The notes beneath the pieces are model-generated. The model was not told the origin of the DNA. It did not search any database and worked only from the letters and a program-made list of their open reading frames with translations. Below, piece after piece: positions 1 through 8,888 of a stretch of 64,000 nucleotides of DNA. Numbering within the stretch: position 1 is the stretch's first letter; every line of letters starts with the position of its first letter. The position numbers and the translations under genes were made by a program. Source of the DNA: an uncultured Pseudomonadales bacterium (GTDB lineage Bacteria; Pseudomonadota; Gammaproteobacteria; Pseudomonadales; Cellvibrionaceae); the NCBI GenBank assembly GCA_947489425.1, contig CANLDL010000002.1, positions 186,001 through 250,000 on the forward strand, given 5' to 3'.

Positions 1-748
1 ATACACCACCAAGGGCATTTTCTTCTGCAACCCTTTTCAACAAGGAGAACTCTCGAGGCTCATTACTCACATTGATTTGTTTTTTGATAACGCTAAGATG
101 CGCCGTTACGTAATTGAAAAGACTGATATTTGCGTACTTAATCTTTGCACTGAGTTTTTCCGGCCTGAAATACAGTGCCATATCAGGTGCATTGAATTCG
201 ACCGGCACACCAAAGTATTCTGTGTAATGTGATACATCACAATTAGGCTTATGCTTAAAAGTCACACACTCCAAACAATCGCTTACTCCTAAAAAATCGG
301 AAAATAGGCGGGTAACCAACCCCATTCCAACCTCATGCGATCGCCCATCATCGATATGATCCATCGGGTGTCGGGAGGTAAGCCAAGCGCCAGAAGCACT
401 CTCGCTAAAAGAAATTTCTAGCTGATCAGCGATAATCACACTATTTTTAACGAACACTCCAATGGCTGCTCGCAAGTCGTCAGCAAACCGAGCTCCATCG
501 GCAAGACCACCAAAATAAGAAAATGGTGTTGCTTGCGCCATTTCGAGAGCAAACGGCTGACCTGGGAATTTCTCTGCAAGTAAAGCCAGAATATTTGGCA
601 TCATATCTTCGGGAGATCGTGCTTCAGGCTTTAAAAGTTCGAAGCACGATACCCCTGTCACTTTTTCAATTTCATCCGTCGAAAGACCACGCGATAGAGC
701 AAATGATACATTTGCCGCTGCGGCACCGGCACTCAAGGTGGATTTCAT
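1..748 (-). CDS. AraC-family transcriptional regulator, C-terminus beyond window
   Basis: This frame is open from an ATG at 748 down to base 1, giving 249 residues without a stop, and runs off the window. The N-terminal ~200 residues match the effector-binding domain of the AraC subfamily with an 'arabinose-binding' N-terminus (PF12625 type): GLSTDEIEKVTG near the start, a PFSYFGGLADGA stretch near residue 80, and an EYFGVPVEFNAPDMALYF segment before the linker. The C-terminal helix-turn-helix pair would begin around residue 235 (EFSLLKRVAEENALGG) and is mostly outside. A GAAGGAG ribosome site lies 12 bases upstream. It is divergent from the LysR gene at 1118. The effector is unknown. The family call is confident; the function is not. 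Confidence 0.8.
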   Translation of the reverse strand, partial: MKSTLSAGAAAANVSFALSRGLSTDEIEKVTGVSCFELLKPEARSPEDMMPNILALLAEKFPGQPFALEMAQATPFSYFGGLADGARFADDLRAAIGVFVKNSVIIADQLEISFSESASGAWLTSRHPMDHIDDGRSHEVGMGLVTRLFSDFLGVSDCLECVTFKHKPNCDVSHYTEYFGVPVEFNAPDMALYFRPEKLSAKIKYANISLFNYVTAHLSVIKKQINVSNEPREFSLLKRVAEENALGGV

Positions 749-1117
749 TTTGAACGCTCACTCCTTCACTTAGCAGCTTCTAAAAATTGATTAGGATGAG
801 ATCAGTTTAACAGGACAAATCACGACAAATCGAGGACAGCAAGCGACAATATAGGACAATCCCCGCCAGATTTAACAACACAAGTTTTAGGCAATATCAT
901 TCATTCAGAATTCTTATCGAATTCTACAAGTTGGATTAGGTTTCCACATATACCGTCAAAGTATCGATCAGTGCGCTAACCAGATGGGTATTTGACAACA
1001 ATAATTAAGGCATCCATGATCCTTACAAAGAGACAAAAGAATACCCTATGATTCACAATTAAGTCGATAATTTGAGAAGACAAGAAAAGTAGCTATACAC
1101 CCCAACCGAGTAAATCT
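749..1117. other. intergenic region between divergent AraC and LysR genes
   Basis: These 369 AT-rich bases contain no open frame of note and presumably carry back-to-back promoters for the AraC-type gene (minus) and LysR gene (plus). I could not identify a convincing -35/-10 pair, terminator or structured RNA here. Confidence 0.5.
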
Positions 1118-2035
1118 ATGAAGCAACTACTAGCAAATCAGGCGAGAATATTCATTGCTACAGTCGAAGCTGGCTCAATAACAGGTGCTGCAGAAAGATT
1201 AGGAATGGGAAAGTCAGGTATAAGCGATGCCCTTAAACAATTAGAGCTTGAACTAGGTGTTCAATTGCTAATGCGGACCACTCGCAGGCAAAACCTGACA
1301 GCAATGGGAGAAAAGTTTTATTGTCGATGCAAAGAACTAAATGCCTTATCGGCTCTAGCTATCGAAGAGGTGAATGAATACTTGGCTGACCCCATGGGCC
1401 CGATTCGCATTACAGCACCACATGCGACAATTGATTATGCTGTTGCGCCTGCTATTGCCTCACTGATGGCTCGCTACCCGCGTGTTGAACCAGAATTAAT
1501 TGTTGATGATAAACGCATTGATTTAATAAAGAATCAGATTAGCTTAGCGCTTACTGTTGGCAATTTGCCTGATAGCGAGTTCAAAGCCCGTCGAGTGGGC
1601 TATTTAAATGATGTTTTATGTGTGGCCCCAGCCTTATATAAACGACTTGATAGCAAATTTGTAAAAAACAGCAATATAAATCAGGCACAGGATTTACCTT
1701 ATATCGCTCATCATTGGGAAAACACCGAAATCATTCATAATTTAATGCACAAAAAAACAAACCAATCCAATCAATTTCGCTTTAAGCGTGTAGCAACAGC
1801 TAATTCAGTCCATGCAGTACTTGCACTTATTTTGAAAGGTGTTGGAGTAGGAGTACTACCTCACTTCTTCCTGAAAGAACATATTCAGTCAGGCTCCTTA
1901 GTTGAGTTATTACCTGAATATGAGCCCCATACAAACCCTGTTTATGCTGTTCACCCTTTTGGCTCAACACCTCCTTTAAGTGTTCGACTTATGATTGAGG
2001 GAATTAGGCAGGTTCTACACCAAGACAATAAATAA
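1118..2035 (+). CDS. LysR-family transcriptional regulator
   Basis: This 305-residue protein has the LysR layout. An N-terminal winged helix-turn-helix spans about residues 5-64, with ARIFIATVEAGSITGAAERL followed by the recognition helix GISDALKQLELELGVQL and the RTTRRQNLTAMGE wing. A substrate-binding-type effector domain follows (about 90-300, starting PIRITAPHATIDYAVAPAI). LysR proteins bind DNA as tetramers and respond to a small co-inducer. It lies just upstream of and in the same direction as an NTF2-like and a VOC gene, so it may control them. A LysR gene also sits beside NTF2-like genes at 22602-24392. The co-inducer cannot be predicted. Confidence 0.9.
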   Translation: MKQLLANQARIFIATVEAGSITGAAERLGMGKSGISDALKQLELELGVQLLMRTTRRQNLTAMGEKFYCRCKELNALSALAIEEVNEYLADPMGPIRITAPHATIDYAVAPAIASLMARYPRVEPELIVDDKRIDLIKNQISLALTVGNLPDSEFKARRVGYLNDVLCVAPALYKRLDSKFVKNSNINQAQDLPYIAHHWENTEIIHNLMHKKTNQSNQFRFKRVATANSVHAVLALILKGVGVGVLPHFFLKEHIQSGSLVELLPEYEPHTNPVYAVHPFGSTPPLSVRLMIEGIRQVLHQDNK

Positions 2036-2198
2036 CACCCCTCTTAATTCTTAATCGAGTCATTTGGCAGCAGTATTACCGCCCCTCCATAGATCACTAT
2101 ACGAAAAAATCGAACAGTTAATTCTATTACCATATATTTTTCGAACTAAAAATAAGGCTTATCCTACTATCATTATCAACAAGAAGAGGAAACCTAAG

Positions 2199-2609
2199 AT
2201 GAAAAATCAAGTACGAGCACACTCAGCTGGTGCCGCGGCTAGGGCTGACCATTCAATTTTCACAGCAGTTGCTCAAGCAAGTAAAAGTTGGAAAGAAGCT
2301 TTTAATTCAGGTGATGCAGCAGCAGCCGCTAATCTTTACGAAGACGATGCTGTTATGGTGGTTAAACCATTTGGCACATTTACAGGCAGAGAAGAAATCT
2401 TAGCTTTCTGGACCGATTTGATTAACAAAGAATTTAAGGAGGTAGTGTATATCGATACAAAAGCCGAAATTATCGACAACAAATCAGCTCGCGTATCTGC
2501 TCAATGGAAAATGAACAAAGCTCATGGAGTCATCACCAATGAGACATGGGTAATTCAGCCTGATGGTCGAGCGTTATTGCGTGAGGATCACTTTGAAGTT
2601 GCAGGATAA
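2199..2609 (+). CDS. NTF2-like / SnoaL-like domain protein
   Basis: This ~136-residue protein has the alpha+beta cone pattern of the NTF2-like superfamily (SnoaL/DUF4440 type). A long helix (AQASKSWKEAFNSGDAAAAA) is followed by NLYEDDAVMVVKPFGTFTGR, a helix (EEILAFWTDL) and strands ending in WVIQPDGRALLREDHFEVAG. The frame is open from 2064, but I place the start at the ATG at 2199 because an AAGAGGA ribosome site lies 8 bases before it and the upstream residues do not resemble the fold. Members bind or isomerise small hydrophobic ligands, but many have no known activity. It is the first gene of a likely pair with the VOC protein 38 bases downstream. Confidence 0.75.
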   Translation: MKNQVRAHSAGAAARADHSIFTAVAQASKSWKEAFNSGDAAAAANLYEDDAVMVVKPFGTFTGREEILAFWTDLINKEFKEVVYIDTKAEIIDNKSARVSAQWKMNKAHGVITNETWVIQPDGRALLREDHFEVAG

Positions 2610-2647
2610 GTACACTATTTTTTAATATCGAAGAAGAGAAAACCCTC

Positions 2648-3394
2648 ATGCCTAAAATTGAAACAATTCGCCTACGTTGCCCCAACCCAGAAGCCCAAAA
2701 TCGATTCTATTGTGACACTTTAGGTATGAGCATTCGCCGCAATGGCACCATTGGATATAGCGAAAAGGAAGCAGGCCTAATTTTTGAACTTGGAACTAAC
2801 CCTTACCATATTTCAAAAACTGATCTTTACTGGAAAATCGCTATCAGTGTTCCTAATATCGAATTAGCTTATCAACAACTCGTCAATAGAGGCGTTGAGA
2901 TTAATACCCCAGAACAATTTCAAGACGTAGGATATCTGGCACACTTTAAAGACCCGGAAGGCTTCACTATTGAAATTATTGAGCACTGGTTTAAAGGTGA
3001 TCGTCCAGCACAAGAATACGATAAAAAGTTACTTGGTGGAGGCCCTCATATCAATCTACTAACATTACGCACTATCGATATTAAACCAATAGATAAACTA
3101 ACAAAGGCTATAGGCATGACACCATTGTCTATTCAAGAAGTTACCAATCGAGGCTTTACACTTTATTTTTATGCCTTTACAAACGAGCAACCACCTAACA
3201 AAAACCTACACAGCATTGAGAATCGAACATGGTTATATCAACGGCCTTACACCGTATTGGAAGTTATGCAATACAGTGGCGAAGCTCCTAAAGAACTATC
3301 TAATAAAACTGATTCAGGTTATATGTCTGCCGTAATTTCTGGTTTGAGTGATGAGTTAGCTGATAATCAACTATGTATAAAAAGTAAAATGTAA
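2648..3394 (+). CDS. VOC (glyoxalase/bleomycin-resistance/dioxygenase) superfamily protein
   Basis: The protein has 248 residues. The first ~115 form a typical vicinal oxygen chelate module: IRLRCPNPEAQNRFYCDTLG at the start, a central DLYWKIAISVPNIELAYQQL helix and HFKDPEGFTIEIIEHWF at the end, with a metal-ligand-like Glu in EIIEHW. A second, diverged half (about 130-230, beginning HINLLTLRTIDIKPIDKLTKAIGM) suggests a two-module protein like extradiol dioxygenases or large glyoxalases. An AAGAAGAG ribosome site precedes the ATG. It is probably co-transcribed with the NTF2-like gene. The substrate is unknown. Confidence 0.8.
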   Translation: MPKIETIRLRCPNPEAQNRFYCDTLGMSIRRNGTIGYSEKEAGLIFELGTNPYHISKTDLYWKIAISVPNIELAYQQLVNRGVEINTPEQFQDVGYLAHFKDPEGFTIEIIEHWFKGDRPAQEYDKKLLGGGPHINLLTLRTIDIKPIDKLTKAIGMTPLSIQEVTNRGFTLYFYAFTNEQPPNKNLHSIENRTWLYQRPYTVLEVMQYSGEAPKELSNKTDSGYMSAVISGLSDELADNQLCIKSKM

Positions 3395-3479
3395 TTTGTT
3401 CACATGGGAGTTAAAGAACAACTAGACTAAGCTATTCTATAAATAAACAATTAGGCAGGTCTAGACTAACTTTTCTGCT

Positions 3480-4502
3480 TTAAACATTACCTTTTTGTAA
3501 AACCAATTTCTCATTATCTCTAAACCATACATTGGCTGTATTAGTCATTAAATGTATACCGCAAACCCAGTCATCAACCCCGTTTACACTGACAATATTA
3601 TGCTTGCCCTCTAACACCTCCAAGCCAAACCTCGTGATTTCTGTTGTGGTTTCCCTGAGTGATGCATTCATTGTGTTAAGCAAGAGCAATGGATTTTTAA
3701 GATTGACATCTGCCATATTTTTTAATCGAGCAAACAAATAGGTATCACCAGTAAGATCGAGTGCGTGAGGATATTTATTTGGCCACATATCATGTGCTAG
3801 CGTGTGACCAATAATACGCGCTGTGTTCGGCCCATGGTCTTTAGCCGCCTTAAGAATAACTTCATCAAAGTAGCTTAGACCACTGGATAATTTAGGAAAG
3901 CGGTACAATAAACTCTTTAATGCATTGCTCAATAAAGGCAAGCTTACTTGTTTAGACTTGAGTATTTGTACTAACGCTTCCGGGTTATTAGCTGTTACTG
4001 CCGCCCACACATCCAAACAGAAGTCGATTTGCGTACTATCAAACGCCAATGGCTCAGGTTTTTGAGCTTCTATTTGCTCCGGGCTTAACATTCCTAAACC
4101 AGCAATAGTTGAGCTCTGATCGTCCATATAAACATATTGGTGCACGATTAACTTACTGAAATCTAAGCCATGAACTTCGAACAACTTAACTAAAAACACC
4201 AACAATAGCTGATCGCTCAGTGCGCAGCCTATCCATAAATTTACTTTTTTTGTGCGCTTAATATCAAAGTCATTGTAAAAATCATTGGGAGCTTTTGTAA
4301 TGTCATCGATAGACCCAAGCTCACATTTGACATAAATTGTTGACCAATAATCTCTACGGTATTTTGCCCAACCTTCAATATCAATATACTCTCTGAGCCT
4401 TCCGCAAGATAATACATCTCTAAAGATAAGTAACTCTTGTACAGGAATATGAAACGCCTGCTTAAAACTGCCAGCAGCACTATCACCATTTACAATATGC
4501 AT
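3480..4502 (-). CDS. DUF1835 domain protein
   Basis: This 340-residue protein opens with MHIVNGDSAAGSFKQAF, the signature start of the DUF1835 family. The N-terminal ~130 residues carry the domain, including a conserved LWIGCALSDQLLLVFLV segment and further conserved aromatic residues. The C-terminal ~200 residues are helical and unassigned (QIDFCLDVWAAVTANNPEAL, then FPKLSSGLSYFDEVIL), comparable to the C-terminal DUF3658-type region seen in family members. The family has no established biochemical role. It stands alone: it is convergent with the VOC gene and divergent from the methyltransferase gene at 4648. No signal peptide or membrane segment is visible. Confidence 0.75.
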   Translation of the reverse strand: MHIVNGDSAAGSFKQAFHIPVQELLIFRDVLSCGRLREYIDIEGWAKYRRDYWSTIYVKCELGSIDDITKAPNDFYNDFDIKRTKKVNLWIGCALSDQLLLVFLVKLFEVHGLDFSKLIVHQYVYMDDQSSTIAGLGMLSPEQIEAQKPEPLAFDSTQIDFCLDVWAAVTANNPEALVQILKSKQVSLPLLSNALKSLLYRFPKLSSGLSYFDEVILKAAKDHGPNTARIIGHTLAHDMWPNKYPHALDLTGDTYLFARLKNMADVNLKNPLLLLNTMNASLRETTTEITRFGLEVLEGKHNIVSVNGVDDWVCGIHLMTNTANVWFRDNEKLVLQKGNV

Positions 4503-4647
4503 TAAACTGAGCCTCCTGATATAGAAATGATAAATAGAGTAAGCTCATTATAATACTAGTAACAAACAAGGCTAATGGTTTTAATACTTACAATCTAGCT
4601 ATAAGAAGCGTAGGCTTTAACTCTACACCCATAACTTTTGACAAACA

Positions 4648-5349
4648 ATGAGCAAGCTAAGTGATAAAGAAGTTATTAGGAGCTGGAAGAAAAACGCAAA
4701 GCCTTGGATTAAAGCGATTCAACAAGGGCAAATACAGAGCCGCATAAACACTACCAACAAATCTATCATAGAGGCGGTTCACTCAATTTCTGGAAATTCT
4801 GTCATCGATATCGGCTGTGGCGAGGGCTGGCTGATGAGAGAATTATCGGATTTAAAATTTTCAGTATCAGGATTGGATGTCGTGCCAGAACTGATTAAAA
4901 AAGCAAGAGAATGTGGCTCTGGCAATTTGTACACTATGGCTTATGAAGATATATCTACACGGACGATAGTAGAAAAATTTGATATAGCAGTTTGCAATTT
5001 TTCTCTCATTGGTAAGGAATCAACTGAACATCTCATTCGTACACTTCCATATCTACTCAAGCCAAATGGCCATCTAATTATTCAAACACTTCATCCTGTG
5101 AGCGTATGTGAAGACAAAGCTTACTCTGACGGTTGGCGTGTAGGATCATGGGCAGGCTTTAGTGATGAATTTAGTAAGCCCGCACCCTGGTACTTTAGAA
5201 CAATAGAATCGTGGATTACATTATTAAAAGATAACAATTACGATTTAGTAAATTGCAAAGAACCTAAAGACTTACAAACAGGAAAACCCATATCCCTTAT
5301 CATAACGGCTAAAATCCTAACGAGCAGTAGTGATTGCGCCATTAGCTGA
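4648..5349 (+). CDS. class I SAM-dependent methyltransferase
   Basis: The 233-residue protein shows the Rossmann methyltransferase motifs. Motif I is SVIDIGCGEGWLMREL (about residues 51-66), the acidic residue of motif II is in VSGLDVVPELIKKA, and the post-II region is FDIAVCNFSLIG. A family-typical LLKPNGHLIIQTLHP follows. The substrate cannot be read from sequence; UbiE/BioC-like small-molecule methyltransferases are nearest in style. No strong ribosome site precedes the ATG, so the start is uncertain. Its last 33 bases overlap the end of the convergent ATP-grasp gene. Confidence 0.8.
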   Translation: MSKLSDKEVIRSWKKNAKPWIKAIQQGQIQSRINTTNKSIIEAVHSISGNSVIDIGCGEGWLMRELSDLKFSVSGLDVVPELIKKARECGSGNLYTMAYEDISTRTIVEKFDIAVCNFSLIGKESTEHLIRTLPYLLKPNGHLIIQTLHPVSVCEDKAYSDGWRVGSWAGFSDEFSKPAPWYFRTIESWITLLKDNNYDLVNCKEPKDLQTGKPISLIITAKILTSSSDCAIS

Positions 5350-6312
5350 AGTATCAAAAGCCTGCATACAAAAATGCACTCGTTGCGCGGCATTGAGGTT
5401 TTTATTTTTCAGAGTACTTACTTTTTTTTCAATCAATTGGAGCCTTGGCTTTAAACCACAACCATTGGCAATTTGTATGGCTAAACCAGGGCGAGCATTA
5501 AGCTCTAGAACTAATGGCCCTCTTCTCACATCTAGCACGATATCTGCACCTAAAAACCCCAACCCTGTTTCGTCGTAGCACTGCGATGCTAACAGCAATA
5601 GATTATCCCAGTTAGGAACTTGCAGCTCACTAAGTTTACGCTGCGTATCTGGGTGTTCACTGACGGGCTTACCAAATTGAACAGCATGAAGTGCTTTTCC
5701 CGAGACAATATCAATACCAACCCCAACCGCTCCTTGATGTAAATTGGCTTTACCATCCGACGCCCTTGTCGATAGGCGCATCATAGCCATAATAGGATAA
5801 CCTTTAAAAACAATTACACGTATATCGGGTACACCTTCGTAACTAAAATCACTAAAGGTATCGTCAAATTCAATGATGCGCTCAACAATAGCTACATCTG
5901 ACTTACCACCTAAACTGTATAAGCCAGCCAAAATATTAGAGCAGTGGCGCTTTAAATAATTAATATCAACAACGTCACCATTAACTTTTATATAACTAAA
6001 TTGGCGATTATTACATTCAACCTGCTGAATAACTAAAATACCTTTCCCACCACTACCTTTGGCAGGTTTGATAACAAAGCCTGAGGAGGCCGGCAAAAAA
6101 TTAATTAGCTTTTCTATCTGCGACTGCTCTTTAACCGTTGAAACAAGCTCAGGCACATTAATACCAGAGCTTTCCAACAGCTGTTTCGTTTGTAATTTAT
6201 CGTCAACCAAGGGATATAGCCGCCGGGGATTATAGCGAGAAACATAACGGCTATTTCTCTCATTCATCCCTAAAATACCTAGGCGATGTAAACTGAATGG
6301 ATTAGCAAACAC
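5317..6312 (-). CDS. alpha-L-glutamate ligase-like ATP-grasp protein (RimK-related)
   Basis: This 331-residue ATP-grasp enzyme has the RimK-related ligase pattern. VDDKLQTKQLLESSGI marks the N-domain, GFVIKPAKGSGGKGILVI holds the ATP-binding lysine and glycine loop, and the C-terminal metal-binding block is FLGADIVLDVRRGPLVLELNARPG. Such enzymes join a carboxylate to an amine through an acyl phosphate. It starts directly after the stop of the 7-TM transglutaminase-like gene and is the third gene of an operon with it and a retropepsin-like lipoprotein, an arrangement recurrent in gammaproteobacteria. I recall that related Pseudomonas loci have been linked to osmotic tolerance but cannot verify this here. 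The peptide or amine substrate is unknown. Confidence 0.85.
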   Translation of the reverse strand: MFANPFSLHRLGILGMNERNSRYVSRYNPRRLYPLVDDKLQTKQLLESSGINVPELVSTVKEQSQIEKLINFLPASSGFVIKPAKGSGGKGILVIQQVECNNRQFSYIKVNGDVVDINYLKRHCSNILAGLYSLGGKSDVAIVERIIEFDDTFSDFSYEGVPDIRVIVFKGYPIMAMMRLSTRASDGKANLHQGAVGVGIDIVSGKALHAVQFGKPVSEHPDTQRKLSELQVPNWDNLLLLASQCYDETGLGFLGADIVLDVRRGPLVLELNARPGLAIQIANGCGLKPRLQLIEKKVSTLKNKNLNAAQRVHFCMQAFDTSANGAITTAR

Positions 6313-7833
6313 TTATTTATCAACCATACTTTTAAAACGAATAAGTTCGAATAAACGATAACCTGTGTAATTGCCTAAGGCTAAAATAAATGCGAGTAAA
6401 ATTAGTTGTATACCCAAAAAATTAAAGGTTAAGTGCCTAACCCAATCATTAGTCATAGCTAAATACGCTAATAGTGCTGTTAACAAGCTACCTCCACCTT
6501 GAACAAATACTTCTTTGGGCCCTTCTTCTTCCCAAAGGATCGACATACGCTCGATAGTCCAAGCCAAAATAATCATCGGGAAAAACGTAATCTTTAAGCC
6601 TTCTACGAGGCCAATTTTAAAACTCATCACACTAAAAATAGCAATAATAGCAATAACAGTAATAATCACTGCGGATATTCTCGCAACAAGTAATAAATTA
6701 AGCCGGGAAAGATAGCTACGCAGCAATAAACCAAAAAACACAATCAATAAAAACCCTACTAAACCTGTCATTAACGATGTTTGAATAAAAGCTAAGGCAA
6801 TTAATACAGGCATAAATGTACCTGAGGTTCTCAAGCCAATAAGAATCCTTAGCAAGCAAACAACGAGTGCACCAACTGGCAACAATAAAATTGTTTTAAA
6901 TAGAGCCTGTTCTTCTAGCGGCAGCGTATGAATAGAAAAGTTAATTAAATTCTCTTCCAAATTTTGCTGTGCTTTTATAGCAGCACCAATGGATTCACGC
7001 TGCTTGATAATAGAAAATGTGACAATAGAATCAAAGCCACCAACTACTTCTAATATAGGCTTTGAGGTTTGCGACCAAAGCAGATAATCTTCGGGAATAT
7101 TACGTTGTCCTGTTGTAGGGTCAAACACAATTGACTGATCACTATCAATATTTACGCCATCAAACCAAACCTTCACCAATGTCGTTAAGGACTGACGACG
7201 TCTGCCATCCTCAAGCTTTAGTGCATAAATCAAACTGGCTGAAATATTGTTTTGGTTAAGCAGTTTCACTGCGAGCTCAGCTTCGTCGGGCACCTCTTGC
7301 TTTAATAATGAAATATTTTCGTTGTTTTCTCTTAATGCTAAAAATAGCTGCTGCGCAAAACTAACCGAGCCCGCAGATCTTTGATTGACCTGTTCAACAA
7401 TCTGGTTTGCAGCCGTTTGATACGGCTCAGACCAAACAACCGAAAGAACATCAGGCGACTTACTTTTATCGCTCTCTTGCTCATTATTTACTAAAAAAGT
7501 CGCTCGATAAAAAAGGCTTTGAGGGCCACCAGCCTCTCTCTTGGTCCACTCTATAATATTTTTTTCATCAAGATAAGCAACACCAAACCCTGGAGAAGCT
7601 GTAGACTCATCAAGTAAAGAGTAGTTATTTTGATTTAGCGGCCTTAATAAGCGTACTGTTGTCGGCTCATTATCGGCTTGAAGCTCAATACGTGCCTCAA
7701 CACTCCATGTAATCAGCCGTTCCCCTGGCATCCAGGGAACTTGATATTCTATGTGCCGATATACACTCAAGAAAATACCACCAAAAAAGAGAATGGCAAT
7801 CAAAGCATAAAAAGGCCAACGACTGTTCGACAT
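6313..7833 (-). CDS. inactive transglutaminase-fused 7-TM membrane protein
   Basis: This 506-residue protein has an N-terminal membrane anchor (WPFYALIAILFFGGIFLSVY) and a periplasmic domain of about 250 residues. Part of that domain resembles the transglutaminase fold: LLKQEVPDEAELAVKLLNQN, NNISASLIYALKL, then HTL near residue 300. No Cys of a catalytic triad is visible. At least six hydrophobic helices follow (TILLLPVGALVVCLLRILIG onward to the C-terminus). This is the architecture of the inactive-transglutaminase/7TM family found beside retropepsin-like and ATP-grasp genes. It abuts the ligase gene (no gap) and begins 2 bases after the lipoprotein stop, so translation is probably coupled. 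A scaffold or sensor role is inferred. Confidence 0.85.
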   Translation of the reverse strand: MSNSRWPFYALIAILFFGGIFLSVYRHIEYQVPWMPGERLITWSVEARIELQADNEPTTVRLLRPLNQNNYSLLDESTASPGFGVAYLDEKNIIEWTKREAGGPQSLFYRATFLVNNEQESDKSKSPDVLSVVWSEPYQTAANQIVEQVNQRSAGSVSFAQQLFLALRENNENISLLKQEVPDEAELAVKLLNQNNISASLIYALKLEDGRRRQSLTTLVKVWFDGVNIDSDQSIVFDPTTGQRNIPEDYLLWSQTSKPILEVVGGFDSIVTFSIIKQRESIGAAIKAQQNLEENLINFSIHTLPLEEQALFKTILLLPVGALVVCLLRILIGLRTSGTFMPVLIALAFIQTSLMTGLVGFLLIVFFGLLLRSYLSRLNLLLVARISAVIITVIAIIAIFSVMSFKIGLVEGLKITFFPMIILAWTIERMSILWEEEGPKEVFVQGGGSLLTALLAYLAMTNDWVRHLTFNFLGIQLILLAFILALGNYTGYRLFELIRFKSMVDK

Positions 7834-7835
7834 AA

Positions 7836-8594
7836 CTACTTAGCCTCTGGCTTATATTTAGGGTGCAAGAATTTTTTACCGACATCGATTAATGTAATAT
7901 CTTGCAAGAATTCTCTACCCAATAGAATCGGGAATGTCATCTCGCTCCTATCTGCCAAACTAAACTGGGCTTTTTGTTTTAAGCTATCACCCAAACTAAT
8001 ATCTAAAGAGATAACAAAGCGGCGTTCGTAGCTATCCAGTGATGCCTGCCTAATACGAGCTGTGCGCACTACCGGCGCCTCTATCGTTGCATTAGTTTCT
8101 GTAGCACTATGCATAACGTCAAACTTCACCCAGTTTTTTCCATCGCGTTCAAAAGGCTGAATATTGCTAGCTGTAATGGACGATGTAGTCGCGCCCGAAT
8201 CAACTCTAGATTTAAGAGACTGGTTTAACGTATGCAAATAAACCCACTCGACTTCCCCGATAATAATTTTATTATTTTTGGTAGATTTTGCCCCCTTGTT
8301 TTTAGCAGTTGCCACTTTTTTTATAGTTGGCTTAACAGATTTTTTTATTGGACTTTTTTTAAGCGGCTTACGATTACTCCTTATCAATTCTTCTAGTTTA
8401 TCTAACCGCTGAGTTAAACGCTTATCTAGCTTATTAATTTCTTCGACAACATCAATCTTTACAGGCTCAACAGAGCTAGTTTCGTTATTTTCTATACTCT
8501 TTTTATTTTCATTTTCTTTTGTAATTTGTGTTCCACAAGAACTCAAAAAAGCCACCAAAAAAGCAGCCACAAAGCAATGTGTAATAATATTCAT
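7836..8594 (-). CDS. retropepsin-like lipoprotein (PF05618, 'ATP-dependent zinc protease' family)
   Basis: The protein begins with a lipoprotein signal (about 20 residues ending LSSC), then has a Lys/Glu-rich linker of ~100 residues containing coiled-coil-like heptads (VVEEINKLDKRLTQRLDKLEE). The C-terminal ~130 residues form the PF05618 domain: VEWVYLHTLNQSLKSRVDSG followed by ATTSSI, so the aspartic-protease-like DSGA motif is intact, and the late PILLGREFLQDITLIDVGKK block is present. I chose the ATG at 8594; an in-frame GTG four codons upstream is possible. It is first in the operon with the 7-TM and ATP-grasp genes. The PF05618 name is historical; a retropepsin-like aspartic peptidase acting in the periplasm is more likely. 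Confidence 0.85.
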   Translation of the reverse strand: MNIITHCFVAAFLVAFLSSCGTQITKENENKKSIENNETSSVEPVKIDVVEEINKLDKRLTQRLDKLEELIRSNRKPLKKSPIKKSVKPTIKKVATAKNKGAKSTKNNKIIIGEVEWVYLHTLNQSLKSRVDSGATTSSITASNIQPFERDGKNWVKFDVMHSATETNATIEAPVVRTARIRQASLDSYERRFVISLDISLGDSLKQKAQFSLADRSEMTFPILLGREFLQDITLIDVGKKFLHPKYKPEAK

Positions 8595-8888
8595 AAATCT
8601 AACCACTTATAGCGACCCCAATAACAAGCACACCTTTCACATAAGCTATATGCACAGGGCAAAAAATTAACAGGGAGTAAACAGACAAAAAGAAGGTGCA
8701 ACTATCAAGGATGGTATTACATTAATACTATAAATTCTGAGAACTTGATAACACCTAAATAAATTAATTGACAAAAATCACAGAAAACCTTATTACAATG
8801 GTTATAAGAAAGGTGAACGAGACCCAAAATATGTCAATGAAATGAGAAACTCGACGAAGTAAAAGGAAATCTACTTATTAAGTTAGGC

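Noticed and set aside
523..753. Short plus-strand open frame near the left edge
   Set aside because: The minus strand encodes a recognisable AraC-family regulator over the same bases.
3532..3741. Plus-strand open frame within the DUF1835 gene
   Set aside because: It is antisense to a family-matched gene and has no ribosome site.
8607..8888. Possible small RNA in the 282-base spacer (TTGACA on the plus strand at about 8769)
   Set aside because: The -10 spacing is poor, no terminator follows, and no conserved structure is apparent.
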